NCBI GenBank assembly: GCA_031292515.1
Contig: JARLGZ010000066.1
Coordinates: 1 to 64,000 of the forward strand
Length of the DNA stretch: 64,000 nt
Direction of reading: 5' to 3'
Origin: Puia sp.
Lineage (GTDB): Bacteria; Bacteroidota; Bacteroidia; Chitinophagales; Chitinophagaceae
The notes below the pieces were generated by a model. It had not been told where the DNA came from and ran no database searches. It saw nothing but the letters and a program-made list of their open reading frames with translations. The position numbers and the translations under genes were made by a program. Numbering within the stretch: position 1 is the stretch's first letter; each line of letters begins with the position of its first letter. This document shows, in pieces, positions 48,646-58,923 of the stretch.

Positions 48646-51111
48646 TCACACTTTCCCTGCCCGCATATCCCTTGCCAGCATCTCAATCCCTTTGGGAAAA
48701 CTGCCGTACTGTTTTGCGTACTTTTCTACCTTTAGCTTGTCCCCCTGGTCCGAGGTATACGTCAGGTATTCTTCCAGGCTGGTCTCCAGCCGGTAAACCT
48801 TACTGTAGGAACCGAGGGATATCCAGCAGTCCTTATACACCCTGCCGGGGTCATGCCCCTTGTTGATGCTGAGGATCTCGGCCTTTTGTTTTTCGGAGAC
48901 CCCCAACAACTCCTGGATGAAATCAAACTTGTTTTGAAACTTGCTTTGGTCGAGCAGGATCCGGCAATCGGAATTATTGATGATTGCCTGCTTGATGACC
49001 GGGGAGCTGATGATGTCTTCGATCTCCTGGGTCACCAGGGTGAGTTTGCCCATGAACTTCCGGAGTGTCTTCACCCAATACCGGATATTCTCCGCCATGC
49101 CGCTCGACGCAATGGCCTTCCAGGCCTCCTCAATAACGATCATTTTCCGGACGCCTCTTAGCTTGCGGACCTTTGACATGAAGACGTCCATGATCACCGC
49201 GGTGGTCACTCCAAACAAAATTTTTGAGTCCTTAATTGCGTCCAGTTCGAAGACGATAAAGGGCTGGTCCAGCAGGTCGAGTTGCTCGGTGGCGTTGAGC
49301 AGGAAGTCGAATTCACCACCTTTGTAATAGGGACGGAGGACGTACAGGAAATTCTCCAGGTCGAACTCTTTCTCCTTCACATGCTCCTGCGTAAGCTTCT
49401 CCGCGTAGATGTCCCGGATATATTCATAAAAAGTGTCAAAACATAGAAAGACGTCCGGATGCAGCTTCTGCCATTCGTAGTAGCCCTGCAGCGCGTTCGA
49501 GAGCGCCACATACTCGGAGCGGTTATGCCCCTGTTCCTGGTTTTTCCAGATCGAAAGCAACAGGGATTTCTGGCTTTCCTTTTTCTCCGTATCGAACACG
49601 TCGCCTTCCGCAAGGAAAAAGGGGTTGAACTTTATCGGGTCCTCCTCCGTATATGTGAAATAATATCCCTTTAACGAATTGCACAGCACCTGGTAACTGT
49701 GCCCGACATCCACCACCACGATATGCATGCCTTGTTCGTAGTAACTCCGACAAAGGTGGTTTGTCAGAAAAGATTTCCCACCCCCACTACCGGACAGGAT
49801 GAACATATTCCCGTTTTGTGTCAGCCCCGTGCGACGGGGTTCATCATCGATGTCGACATGAAGGGGTCTACCGGTCAGGCGATCTCCGAAGCGTAACCCA
49901 AAGGGACTATCCGAATTGCGGTAGTTCGTTTCCGCGATCAGGAAGCAACAGGCTTGTTCCAGGAAAGTGTCGAAGCACTCGTTCGTCGGGATGTCTGCGG
50001 CATTGCCGGGAATACCGGCCCACCAGATCTGTGGAGAACCCAGAATCTCCTGGTGGGCAACGGCATCAATCCCCGACATGGCCGAACTGACCTTGTTGCG
50101 TATTTCGGGCAGCTCCGCCGGGTTGTCCGTCCACGCGATGACGTTAAAATGAGCCGTAACCGGAACCCGCTGTTCAGAAACAAATTCATTGAGAAATTCA
50201 TTGGTAGAGTCATGGCCAATGGCGTTTTCCCGGCTGTTTTTTGAAAGGGATTGAAAGCGGAGACGTTTTCGTTCCATCCTTTTCAGCACCTCCACACTGT
50301 CTTCGATCACGATATACTGGTTATAGATGTGGTTGAAGGGAAGCAAAAGGCCCAGGCCGGAAGCAAAACCAATGGCAAACTTTGTCCGGTCGGTGCTATA
50401 GCGCTCATAATTGAGGCGCGGACTGCACATGGCCGGAAGATGTTCGGCGTCTGCCAGGGTAAACAGCAGGCAATGCTGATCGCCTACCCGGATGGAATCT
50501 GAAAAATCAATGTCGCGCAACAGCAGCTCGTCGTCTTCCTGTGACAGGTGACAATACTGCTCGATGATCCCCGCCTTTTTTGCGCTGCTCACCAGCTCCT
50601 GTGTACCGATCCTCCGAAGTTTTATTCCGGCGGCCTCTGCCAGGATATGAGCAAACTGGCTGGCGCAGTCTTCAAACTCCTGGATCATCACCTGGTTCAG
50701 CGTATCGGCAGGCACCAGCGTCCCCCGTAGTAAGGCCGAACTGGCGGATGTCACCGATCGCCTGCCCGCGGGCTTGCGGGTGAGATAGATCCTGCTAACA
50801 TGCCGCATGTAGGGACGCCCGTCGAAGAACTCCTCACTCGCGGCGCTGAGAAAGCTTTTTGCGGCCTTCCGCGGGTCCGCACGATATTGGTCGTGGGTAT
50901 AGATATCCTGCATATGAAATACCGTCCCTGCCGGCAGGGCCTTCAATGCTTTCACAAAGGACTGCTGGTAGTTCTCGTACTCTTCTCCTGAAAGGGTAAA
51001 AATTTCCTGCTTTGTCACCTCGAAGGCGATGGTGATATCCCCCATCTTGCTGAGGATCTTATTGTCGTAGACCTCCAGGATGGGTAATTTGTCAATGAGT
51101 TCTGCCTGCAT
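48646..51111 (-). CDS. traG: TraG family conjugation ATPase (VirB4-like)
   Basis: 821 aa. Walker A GSGGGKSFLTNHL; MIVIEEAWKAIASSGMAENIRYWVKTLRKFMGKLTLVTQEIEDI. Confidence 0.95.
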   Translation of the reverse strand: MQAELIDKLPILEVYDNKILSKMGDITIAFEVTKQEIFTLSGEEYENYQQSFVKALKALPAGTVFHMQDIYTHDQYRADPRKAAKSFLSAASEEFFDGRPYMRHVSRIYLTRKPAGRRSVTSASSALLRGTLVPADTLNQVMIQEFEDCASQFAHILAEAAGIKLRRIGTQELVSSAKKAGIIEQYCHLSQEDDELLLRDIDFSDSIRVGDQHCLLFTLADAEHLPAMCSPRLNYERYSTDRTKFAIGFASGLGLLLPFNHIYNQYIVIEDSVEVLKRMERKRLRFQSLSKNSRENAIGHDSTNEFLNEFVSEQRVPVTAHFNVIAWTDNPAELPEIRNKVSSAMSGIDAVAHQEILGSPQIWWAGIPGNAADIPTNECFDTFLEQACCFLIAETNYRNSDSPFGLRFGDRLTGRPLHVDIDDEPRRTGLTQNGNMFILSGSGGGKSFLTNHLCRSYYEQGMHIVVVDVGHSYQVLCNSLKGYYFTYTEEDPIKFNPFFLAEGDVFDTEKKESQKSLLLSIWKNQEQGHNRSEYVALSNALQGYYEWQKLHPDVFLCFDTFYEYIRDIYAEKLTQEHVKEKEFDLENFLYVLRPYYKGGEFDFLLNATEQLDLLDQPFIVFELDAIKDSKILFGVTTAVIMDVFMSKVRKLRGVRKMIVIEEAWKAIASSGMAENIRYWVKTLRKFMGKLTLVTQEIEDIISSPVIKQAIINNSDCRILLDQSKFQNKFDFIQELLGVSEKQKAEILSINKGHDPGRVYKDCWISLGSYSKVYRLETSLEEYLTYTSDQGDKLKVEKYAKQYGSFPKGIEMLARDMRAGKV

Positions 51112-51433
51112 AGCTTGTGAATAGTTTTATGTATACTTTCCTCGATTTTGAAATGATGGCTTTTGGAACCGCTTTTCTCGCCGATTTTTTCATGAGGCCA
51201 TACTGGCCATACTTCTTGCTCATGGCGTAGATGAGACGGATCAACCAGGCCCCCACGGCCAATACCAGCACCAGGCAGATAACCGGGTTGATTCCGCACA
51301 CATACATGATGGCAAAGGACACCAGCAAGCCAATCACGGCGCCCGCCAGGAGCCAGATATACTGTGCCTTCAGACCCTTAAAGACAATCGGTCTGTTGAT
51401 GCCCTTGTTGACTTTATATGCTTTACTCATCAT
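51092..51433 (-). CDS. traF: Conjugative protein TraF (DUF4133)
   Basis: 113 aa. YKVNKGINRPIVFKGLKAQYIWLLAGAVIGLLVSFAIMYVCGI. Confidence 0.85.
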   Translation of the reverse strand: MMSKAYKVNKGINRPIVFKGLKAQYIWLLAGAVIGLLVSFAIMYVCGINPVICLVLVLAVGAWLIRLIYAMSKKYGQYGLMKKSARKAVPKAIISKSRKVYIKLFTSYAGRTH

Positions 51434-51472
51434 TTTATTTTTTAAAGAACCGTAAAGAGTGATTTTCCAACG

Positions 51473-51607
51473 CTATACATGGATCATGACCAGCAGGGCG
51501 ATTAAACCCGCGGCTGCAATAGCCAGTAGCCAGACATAGCGGGACAGTAATTTTTTGGGGGCAATAGGTCCTTCGGACACGCTGCCTGGTTTAAAGGACT
51601 TTCTCAT
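51473..51607 (-). CDS. Small single-TM protein (44 aa)
   Basis: Hand translation MRKSFKPGSVSEGPIAPKKLLSRYVWLLAIAAAGLIALLVMIHV*, between traF and traE. Confidence 0.55.
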   Translation of the reverse strand: MRKSFKPGSVSEGPIAPKKLLSRYVWLLAIAAAGLIALLVMIHV

Positions 51608-51714
51608 AGCTTTTTTTAAGATGATTAAGAATGAAATTTCAAAACACGATCCGGACAGGGCGGTCTTTCTTAATCCCCTTACCCGCTTTATCCGCCGACC
51701 GCCGTCTCGAATTT

Positions 51715-52047
51715 TTAGGTGACTCCAAAGAAAGATTTCAACACGCTTGCGACAACGACCAGGAAGATGCAGGCCGAGAACCAGGCCGCGGCTACCTTTC
51801 CGGTATCATGGTCGCCGTGGCTCCACTTGAGGTAAACCCGGATGGCCCCGATCAGTCCGACGATCGCTCCGACGATATACATCAGGCTGATCGCGTCGTC
51901 GAAATACGTTTGAAGCATGGAGGTGGCTTTCGTGATCCCCGTGGCGCCGTCGCCGTTGTCGGTTTGTGCATCCGCAGCCAACCCAATCAGCAACCCCGCT
52001 TCGATCATCGCCCCATAGACGAACACTTTGATTTTTTTGCTTTTCAT
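51715..52047 (-). CDS. traE: Conjugative protein TraE (DUF4134)
   Basis: 110 aa. SMLQTYFDDAISLMYIVGAIVGLIGAIRVYLKWSHGDHDTGKVAAAWFSACIFLVVV. Confidence 0.85.
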   Translation of the reverse strand: MKSKKIKVFVYGAMIEAGLLIGLAADAQTDNGDGATGITKATSMLQTYFDDAISLMYIVGAIVGLIGAIRVYLKWSHGDHDTGKVAAAWFSACIFLVVVASVLKSFFGVT

Positions 52048-52135
52048 TGGCTCTTGTTTTTGATTTTGATGAAATATTTGGGCAATACGATACCAGCCGG
52101 CTTTTTGGCCGTTTTAAGAAGCACCTGGGATTGGT

Positions 52136-52696
52136 CTATCCCCAGAGACTTTTCAACTCTTCCTCCGTCAACTGCATGGCGAAATTGGTAGAACAGGCAC
52201 GGATGAGGTAGTTATTGATCGCTACCTCGTAAGGGGTTTTTTTCAGGTGGTGAAATCCGTTGATCGTTTGGTAAAACCTGTCGAGCAGCTCCTCACGTCC
52301 CAGTTCATTCTCCGTAGCCTCCTGTACGATGCTTTTCAGCAGGTCCAGTAGTTTCTCCATCACCTTAAACAACTCCGGGGTGTCAGCAGCAGACACGGAT
52401 TTCTCTGTGGCCGCGGGAATCTGCCTGCCCGGGGCGGCGCCGGCCAGGGTGTTACCGGCCTCTCCGGCTGCCGCCTGCCCGGTGGATGAAGGACCTACCA
52501 CTTCAGCCGCCCGGTCCTGGACAGACATATCCTTCACAATCGCCCCGCGGGAAGACCCTTCCTGATCCGGTCGCCTTCCCTTCACCCAATTTTGCAATTC
52601 CTGACCGTAAAATTTGAGAAAATACCAGCAATAGTAAATGGCGGTTCCTATCAGTACGAATTCCAGAAAGTGTAACCAGGAGATTGACTTCAACAT
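52136..52696 (-). CDS. Hypothetical conjugative-transposon membrane protein
   Basis: 186 aa. N-terminal TM, immediately upstream of traE. Confidence 0.6.
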   Translation of the reverse strand: MLKSISWLHFLEFVLIGTAIYYCWYFLKFYGQELQNWVKGRRPDQEGSSRGAIVKDMSVQDRAAEVVGPSSTGQAAAGEAGNTLAGAAPGRQIPAATEKSVSAADTPELFKVMEKLLDLLKSIVQEATENELGREELLDRFYQTINGFHHLKKTPYEVAINNYLIRACSTNFAMQLTEEELKSLWG

Positions 52697-53238
52697 TTTG
52701 TTTGCGTTTGTTTGGAAGACAAAAGTGAAAATAAAAAGTAAGGCATCCTATAGAGTATATAATCAGGTTTATTAAGAAACCTACGAGATGCAGGAGGAAT
52801 AAGCATCTCAAAAGAAGGAATTTTTAAGCCGGTTATTTTGCCTATTATCAAGCGTTGAATCCGGATGCCGCGGACGATGAGAAGGATTGGCCAAAAACAA
52901 TGCCCATGATCGGCCTTCGACAAGGAGAATGGCTGAAATGTCTTGGCTATGGTTGCGCTTGTTACGATCTGCCGCAACACCAGCGGCAGCCCTTTTGTAC
53001 CCATAAGATAAAGTATCCTATCCTGAGAAGCACGGATCAATTATTCGTAAGACACGAAGGGCAGGCTGGTAGCCCATCGGGAAGGTTAAAAATAAATCAT
53101 CCATATAGGTGGTTATAAAGGCAGCCTCTGTTGTTATAATTAGAAATAGCAAAGCAGCGATAAATCTCCCGCATATATATGATATATGAAAGAAAAATAT
53201 GAAGTGAGTTTTGCGTCGCCTAAACGCGCCCATTCTTA

Positions 53239-53322
53239 CGCCATCAGCCCCCAAAAATATGTCCAAAAGAAATATTGGTATCTCTTTGATTTGGAGTCGT
53301 CTCTCAACCAATACAACAAATG
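53239..53322 (+). pseudogene. C-terminal relic of the 93-aa small-protein family
   Basis: Frame AISPQKYVQKKYWYLFDLESSLNQYNK* matches the C-terminus of the following gene (WEYVQEKYWYLL*). Boundaries approximate. Confidence 0.45.
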
Positions 53323-53601
53323 AATAACACAGAAGCAGTCAGGGCAAAGACATTCCTCTATTTCCAGCCTTATGAAATAAGTCAATGGCTTCAGCTGCTC
53401 AAGACCGATGATGGATTCCAGGATAGGGCTATTTTTAACTGGCGTACTCAAGGGGAGAAAAGATACTCGATCGTTGGATTTCGCAATGCCTTAAGTGCTG
53501 CTTTTGATTGGTATCAAACAAATGAAGGATATGATTTCTGGGCTGCCGTATCTGGTTACCCCTGGGAGTATGTTCAGGAGAAATATTGGTATTTGCTTTA
53601 A
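53320..53601 (+). CDS. Small hypothetical protein, family copy A
   Basis: 93 aa. EISQWLQLLKTDDGFQDRAIFNWRTQGEKR...FNALS-like AFDW, ending KYWYLL. Confidence 0.65.
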   Translation: MNNTEAVRAKTFLYFQPYEISQWLQLLKTDDGFQDRAIFNWRTQGEKRYSIVGFRNALSAAFDWYQTNEGYDFWAAVSGYPWEYVQEKYWYLL

Positions 53602-53793
53602 TTCCGGTTTCGCCCGACAAGGGCTGTTTGTGATACTTCGTTCACGAAATGGATAATTCGCGATAGCCTTTGGCACTGGCTCGACCCGATTTTGAAAAAA
53701 GCCGGGGACGGACGCAGCGATTTGCTCAAGATGACGATATATGATCCGAAAGGCCATTCATCGCACAATAATTCAATGGAGATTCCATCGTAA

Positions 53794-54075
53794 ATGCACA
53801 GTAACGTACATCCGAACTTAATGCCAGGCGAAGAGCCCGAACTTTATGATGTCAGCCAATGGCTTCAAATGCTCATCACCTATGATGGGACGCGGGAAAA
53901 AGCCATCTCAAATTGGACGGCACAGGGAAAGAGGCGGGAGCAGGTAGCTGATTTTAACACCGCCATGAACCGGGCCTTCGACTGGTCGGACACCCCGGAA
54001 GGTTATAGATATTGGTCCTTGGTTGCGATTCATCCAGGGACATTTGTAGAAGAAGGCTATCACTATTTGCTTTAA
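53794..54075 (+). CDS. Small hypothetical protein, family copy B
   Basis: 93 aa. DVSQWLQMLITYDGTREKAISNWTAQGKRREQVADFNTAMNRAFDWSDTPEGYRYWSLVAIHPGTFVEEGYHYLL; paralog of copy A. Confidence 0.65.
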   Translation: MHSNVHPNLMPGEEPELYDVSQWLQMLITYDGTREKAISNWTAQGKRREQVADFNTAMNRAFDWSDTPEGYRYWSLVAIHPGTFVEEGYHYLL

Positions 54076-54549
54076 GGCAAGGAGCGAGTTAGCTGACTCC
54101 AACCGGAAATGATCTGCGTGGCCATCCCCGTGACCGGTGCGGGCCTTTTTCCTGGGATTGGTTTTTTAAAAATGTTCCTGAAAGTCCGGGCGGGTGAGCA
54201 ATTTACACCCGATATTCACTGCCCGGCTATCATCGAGGTGACATACCCCGATAGTGTTGGGAGTGATTGTTGGTCCTATAACGTCGGCGTGGTCCCCGGG
54301 AAATCTTTTTCATGTCTCAGTGGCAATCGCCATGCTTAAGGAAAAAGCCTGGCATTGTCCCGTCCTGGTTGTTTCTTCACCAGGGCAATTTTTTAGAAAA
54401 TGGTATCTGACACGGTCACCAACAGGCGTTTACGGATTTATTAAGCAGGACGCAAGGACCGGGCGCTTCAAAATGTGTTCATTTTCTCATGTATAGAGTT
54501 TCTTTTGTATAAAGGCGACGGCATACGCGATAGTTATCCCGTCTGCAAT

Positions 54550-54573
54550 CCCCCTGCGAATCTTCGCGGGGGG
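54550..54573 (-). terminator. Strong hairpin downstream of the RteC-like gene
   Basis: CCCCCTGCGAA-TC-TTCGCGGGGGG: 11-bp stem, no strong T-tract. Confidence 0.45.
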
Positions 54574-54576
54574 TAA

Positions 54577-55395
54577 TTATCGTTTCAATCTTCTCCTTCT
54601 CTCTTTCATCACGTTGATAAGCTTTGTCAGGAAGGGAGTAGACTGGCGTTTCCGGCCGTCTGCCTGGTAAAGAAGCAGGCTGAAGTCTTTTAGGTCTTCC
54701 TGGAAGTGGTCTTCGAAGTCTTCTTTTAGCGCCGTTGCGGTAGCGGGCTTGCCATCGATTTCTATCGAATGCGATTCAGCCAGCGCCTGAATCCACTCGA
54801 CGGCCGCCGTTTTACCCGCCTTCCAGCGGAGTCTCTTTTTTGATACGATCTCAGGGTTTTGTAGAGCCCTGCTCTCACCCAGCAGAAAAAGCCTGTAATT
54901 ACTATAGGCCAGGCACCAGGCTGCGCGGTAGCTGGCCACCGTGGTCTGATCCGGATCGATTACCAGGGACAACTCTTCAAAGGTTCTTTGCAGGCTATGG
55001 ACCCGGGTGAAGTCATCGTCGATGGCTGGGGAGCCGCTCAGATAGTAGCGGGCAAATTCATAATTCCCCTTAAAAAAGTGGTCGATCCACTGTTCCTCCT
55101 GGCTAATCAGTTTCTCCAGGTCCCGGGGGGACCTGGTTGTCCGTTCCATCTCGAAATTATGCAGCTTCAGGAAATAAAAAAGCCTGCCGTAGAAGGCAGG
55201 CCATTCATCCCGGAAGAATTCAATCTCTTCCTCCCGTGTATTTAGCATGTTGCCGGAGAGAGGCTTTAGCTGGAGGATCTTTTCTCTGATGTTGTCCAGT
55301 ACTTTGACATAGCCTGGTATTCCAGGATTTTCGGACAAAATATCATTTGTCCGGGTCTCCATCTCTTGATAGAGCGCGATGAATTTTTTCCTCAT
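54577..55395 (-). CDS. RteC family protein
   Basis: 272 aa. EIEFFRDEWPAFYGRLFYFLKLHNFEMERTTRS...YYLSGSPAIDDDFTRVHSLQRTF, typical RteC layout at an ICE. Confidence 0.75.
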   Translation of the reverse strand: MRKKFIALYQEMETRTNDILSENPGIPGYVKVLDNIREKILQLKPLSGNMLNTREEEIEFFRDEWPAFYGRLFYFLKLHNFEMERTTRSPRDLEKLISQEEQWIDHFFKGNYEFARYYLSGSPAIDDDFTRVHSLQRTFEELSLVIDPDQTTVASYRAAWCLAYSNYRLFLLGESRALQNPEIVSKKRLRWKAGKTAAVEWIQALAESHSIEIDGKPATATALKEDFEDHFQEDLKDFSLLLYQADGRKRQSTPFLTKLINVMKERRRRLKR

Positions 55396-55636
55396 AGGAG
55401 TAATTTTGGTTAGTAAATGAGGTTTAACAATGTAAACCTACTCCAACCTCCTATGGAAAAAAATCATACGACGGCTATCAGAAAAAATACTTCCCAAAAT
55501 AGTGGTAAAGCCTACCAAAAAATACTATCAAGACCGCAGTTGGGAACTACGTAAAACACGTAGGCGGATGTCATAAAATGGATAAGCAATGTTATTTACC
55601 TCCCCGGCATGGCGACTCATGCCATAACTCTACTCC

Positions 55637-57754
55637 CTATTTCTTTTCAACGATTCTGTCAAAAACAATAACCCTTCCCAGGGCGTCAATGCCCTCGACA
55701 TGTATCCGAAACCGGGTTGTAAAATTGTTATTCATAAAACGGATGGTGATCCGGTTGCGCTCTACCGGTGACCAGTAAAGTGTCCACCGGTTGTCCCCAT
55801 AGGGGTGAAACGTTTTTATACTCGCAAAACCGGTGAGGGGTATTTGCCGAAGGCGGGAGGGAAGATATTTCCAATCGTCCGGATGCCGGGTGTAAATCAT
55901 AATAGCCGGGACCCCTCCAATTTCAGGTCCGTTGGAAGCCATCAGTTGCGGGATCGGAGGGGTGGGGGGAGGATTTTTTGGATGCGGTGGTGGAATTCCT
56001 TTGTCATCCCCGTACAGTAATTTCTCCGCCGTATCGTCTTCATAATACTGTCTTTCGGCGAAGGGGTCTACAATCCTCATACTTTTGAGGTCCACGAAAA
56101 TTGTGGCGACCGACGAAAGCGTCAGCATTGACAAATCGGTGTAGTTGATAGGGACGTCATCGACAAATACCACGCAACGTTTTCCGTTCAGTCGGGGAAC
56201 CGGTTTTGGGTTTAGCATCGAATATCCAAAACCCGGGATACTGTCTTTTAGGCATTGCACGACATTGATGGCCGTCGTATCGGGACGCTCAACCAGGTCG
56301 ACCACCCACATGGGAGGAACGTCTCCGGGATCATACCGTTGCACCAGTTCATCCCGCCATTTGACCCATTCCTGGTTCTTATTGACCTTTATTTTGATGC
56401 CTTTTATCTCCTTCGGGGCGAAGAATCCGCCGGGGCCACGCTGTGCCGCCGGTAGCTCGCTAAAAATAATGGATGTATCGTTCCGATACCCCGCCACAGA
56501 ATCCGGCTGAAGCCAGGCAGGCAAATGAAAGGGGGGTACTTTTCTCGGAAAAAGCGTAACCTGAATATCGTCGGCGTTCCATTTGTGATTGTTCCGCTGC
56601 AGATCCAGCCTCGCCGTTTCATCGAAATAGAGGTTCTCCAGGTGGAACCGGCCCAGGCCATCGAGGGGAAGGACCATCAGCATATTCCTTACGGGGTCCC
56701 GCCAAAGGTCCCCGACCAATTCTCTCACCGGTAAGGTCTTCCCCTTCCCGGTCGTGGCCCTGCCCTCAAATTCCAGGTATTTCGAATCGATCCGGAGGAC
56801 ACTATCCTCCTGCTGATTGGGAAGAGACCCTATACTTAGGGCGTCCGCCAGACTGAAGGGCGGGGCCGGTTCTTTGTCGGCATCCGTGACGCTTACCGTG
56901 ACATTGCACAGCAGGGTATCTGCAAGCGTAATTTGCCAGACATTGATCCCGTTTGGTTGGGTACTCACCGTGTCCAGTCTGCAATAAATAGAATCCCGTT
57001 GAACAGGGTCCAGGTAGATCCTGTCGGTTTTAAGAATTTTTGCACTATCAAGCAGGTTGAGCAGCAGGTACCCCCGAACATTCATCAGGTGCATTTTTAT
57101 TCGTATCCAGGGTTTATCGGTCGTGAGTACCAACCGGGTGGAATCGGCCGGCAGGCTACTCCCTTTGATGCGAAGTGTCAACGGGCGCCCCCAACCGGTG
57201 AACAGACTGTTCCCCCGGATCAGGCAGGTCACGCTATCCTTCATCACGGAGCTTCGTAGAGAGATCCCCGGTTCATTCCCGAAAACAGTGTCACGGGGCG
57301 GTAAGACAGCGGCATAATCCCGTTGCGTCGAGTACTTTCCAGGGTTATATACGGTGACAGGGTAGTAGAGGCAGGTTCCTGAATCCCGGGAATATTGGTA
57401 GCTTGTCATCGGTCGGATGAAGAGCTTTTGGGTGGCGAGCGTATCGGGGAGGACGATCTGGCCGATCCCAAAGGAGCCGGGAACGTGTTGCCGATCACTC
57501 ACCAACATGCTTTTTTGAGAAACCACCAATTGGCCGGTCGTATCGAAGACATCGATATAAAGAACAGTCGACGGGGAATGGGGGAGTAGGTCGTCCGTCA
57601 CCTGGGATCTGTACCAAAGGGTATCTCCCGCGCGGCATTGTGTTTTATCGAGTGAAAGGTAGGCGCGTTCCTGGTTTTCCAGCAAGGTTCTGATAAACGG
57701 ATGCAATAGGGGGAGTAGAAAATAAAACCAGCATTGAAGAACGAAAGAGTCCAT
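55637..57754 (-). CDS. Large envelope protein, MG2-like N-terminus and TonB-plug-like C-terminal segment
   Basis: 705 aa. AYLSLDKTQCRAGDTLWYRSQV...; KRCVVFVDDVPINYTDLSMLTLSSVATIFVDLKSMRIVDPF. Confidence 0.6.
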   Translation of the reverse strand: MDSFVLQCWFYFLLPLLHPFIRTLLENQERAYLSLDKTQCRAGDTLWYRSQVTDDLLPHSPSTVLYIDVFDTTGQLVVSQKSMLVSDRQHVPGSFGIGQIVLPDTLATQKLFIRPMTSYQYSRDSGTCLYYPVTVYNPGKYSTQRDYAAVLPPRDTVFGNEPGISLRSSVMKDSVTCLIRGNSLFTGWGRPLTLRIKGSSLPADSTRLVLTTDKPWIRIKMHLMNVRGYLLLNLLDSAKILKTDRIYLDPVQRDSIYCRLDTVSTQPNGINVWQITLADTLLCNVTVSVTDADKEPAPPFSLADALSIGSLPNQQEDSVLRIDSKYLEFEGRATTGKGKTLPVRELVGDLWRDPVRNMLMVLPLDGLGRFHLENLYFDETARLDLQRNNHKWNADDIQVTLFPRKVPPFHLPAWLQPDSVAGYRNDTSIIFSELPAAQRGPGGFFAPKEIKGIKIKVNKNQEWVKWRDELVQRYDPGDVPPMWVVDLVERPDTTAINVVQCLKDSIPGFGYSMLNPKPVPRLNGKRCVVFVDDVPINYTDLSMLTLSSVATIFVDLKSMRIVDPFAERQYYEDDTAEKLLYGDDKGIPPPHPKNPPPTPPIPQLMASNGPEIGGVPAIMIYTRHPDDWKYLPSRLRQIPLTGFASIKTFHPYGDNRWTLYWSPVERNRITIRFMNNNFTTRFRIHVEGIDALGRVIVFDRIVEKK

Positions 57755-58081
57755 AAATCTTGTATTGGCAAAACCTATATAACAACTTTGCGGTCTTTTC
57801 TAACCCATTCCCGCACCGTGAAATAATTGTTGCCAGGAGGTGGCTTAGCGCTAGTAGCGGAGCAAGCTACCAATGGGGAATAGGAGCTTATATTGAACGC
57901 TCGAATCCGGGAATGGGGTCTATCGGGGATATTTCTGGAAAATCCGGTAAAACAATTTTGCTACCCAAAGTAACCAATGCAATCCGGAATATTTTTTCCG
58001 GATGGTTTTTTAGACTCACAAACAGAAAATTCCAAAAATGAATTCCTAATTTGTAGGTGTTGTAACCAATTCAAACACACC

Positions 58082-58660
58082 ATGCCAGACCACGAAATAG
58101 GCCTTCCGTTGATGGAACGGTTCCATAAAGGAGATATGAAAGCTGTCGAAGAGATATTTTTCGAATACCATTCGCGCTTTTGCTGGTTCGCCTATAATAT
58201 CCTCGATGATGAAATTATGGCTAAGCAGGTGGTCGCTGACGCTTTTATGGAGGCTGTTAATACCCGGGAGCGATTTGCGAATACTGCCGATCTTCGTATA
58301 TTTTGTTATCGACACATTTTTAAGAATTGCGTCCAAGCGCTAATGCGACGAAAGCCGGATCAGCTGAATCGCCGCCAGCAATGGCTTATCAAAGAGACGC
58401 ATCAGGAGGACGAAGAGTCCCGGCGGGCGGAATTATTGGCGTACAAAAAAGACGTTGCATTTTATGCCGAATATTTTGGAATACTATCTGCTGAAATCAA
58501 TCGACGACCCAAGAAATACCAGGCAATCATTCGCAACCAGCTTGGCGGCGTTCCCATTGAACAAACCAGTCAGGAATTGGGAATTAGTACTGCCGAGGTC
58601 AGTCTGATCAAAAAACGTATCGCTGACGATTTACGAAATATGCAGCTTTTGCCGAGCTGA
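58082..58660 (+). CDS. ECF-type RNA polymerase sigma factor
   Basis: MERFHKGDMKAVEEIFFEYHSRFCWFAYNILDDEIMAKQVVADAFMEA...QAIIRNQLGGVPIEQTSQELGISTAEVSLIKKRIADDLR. Start trimmed to the ATG at 58082. Confidence 0.8.
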   Translation: MPDHEIGLPLMERFHKGDMKAVEEIFFEYHSRFCWFAYNILDDEIMAKQVVADAFMEAVNTRERFANTADLRIFCYRHIFKNCVQALMRRKPDQLNRRQQWLIKETHQEDEESRRAELLAYKKDVAFYAEYFGILSAEINRRPKKYQAIIRNQLGGVPIEQTSQELGISTAEVSLIKKRIADDLRNMQLLPS

Positions 58661-58923
58661 TAATTTTCAAGAGAAATATCAATTGCCCGGTCGGCGTCCC
58701 TTTCAATTTCCTTTCAGTCTCTCAGCATTCGGCGATATCGGGGTGAATAATCCGAAAACACTCCGGGCTCTTCAGAACCCCTTTATTTCAAAAACGTTTT
58801 CAGCGAGCAAGGGAGGCCGTTTAAAATACAAACGGCCTCCGCTCGAAAATCGCCATCAACAAAACATTCAATCCCAGAGACTGGGCAATCCATTATTCCA
58901 CTCATCCGACCGGTGCGCCCGGA

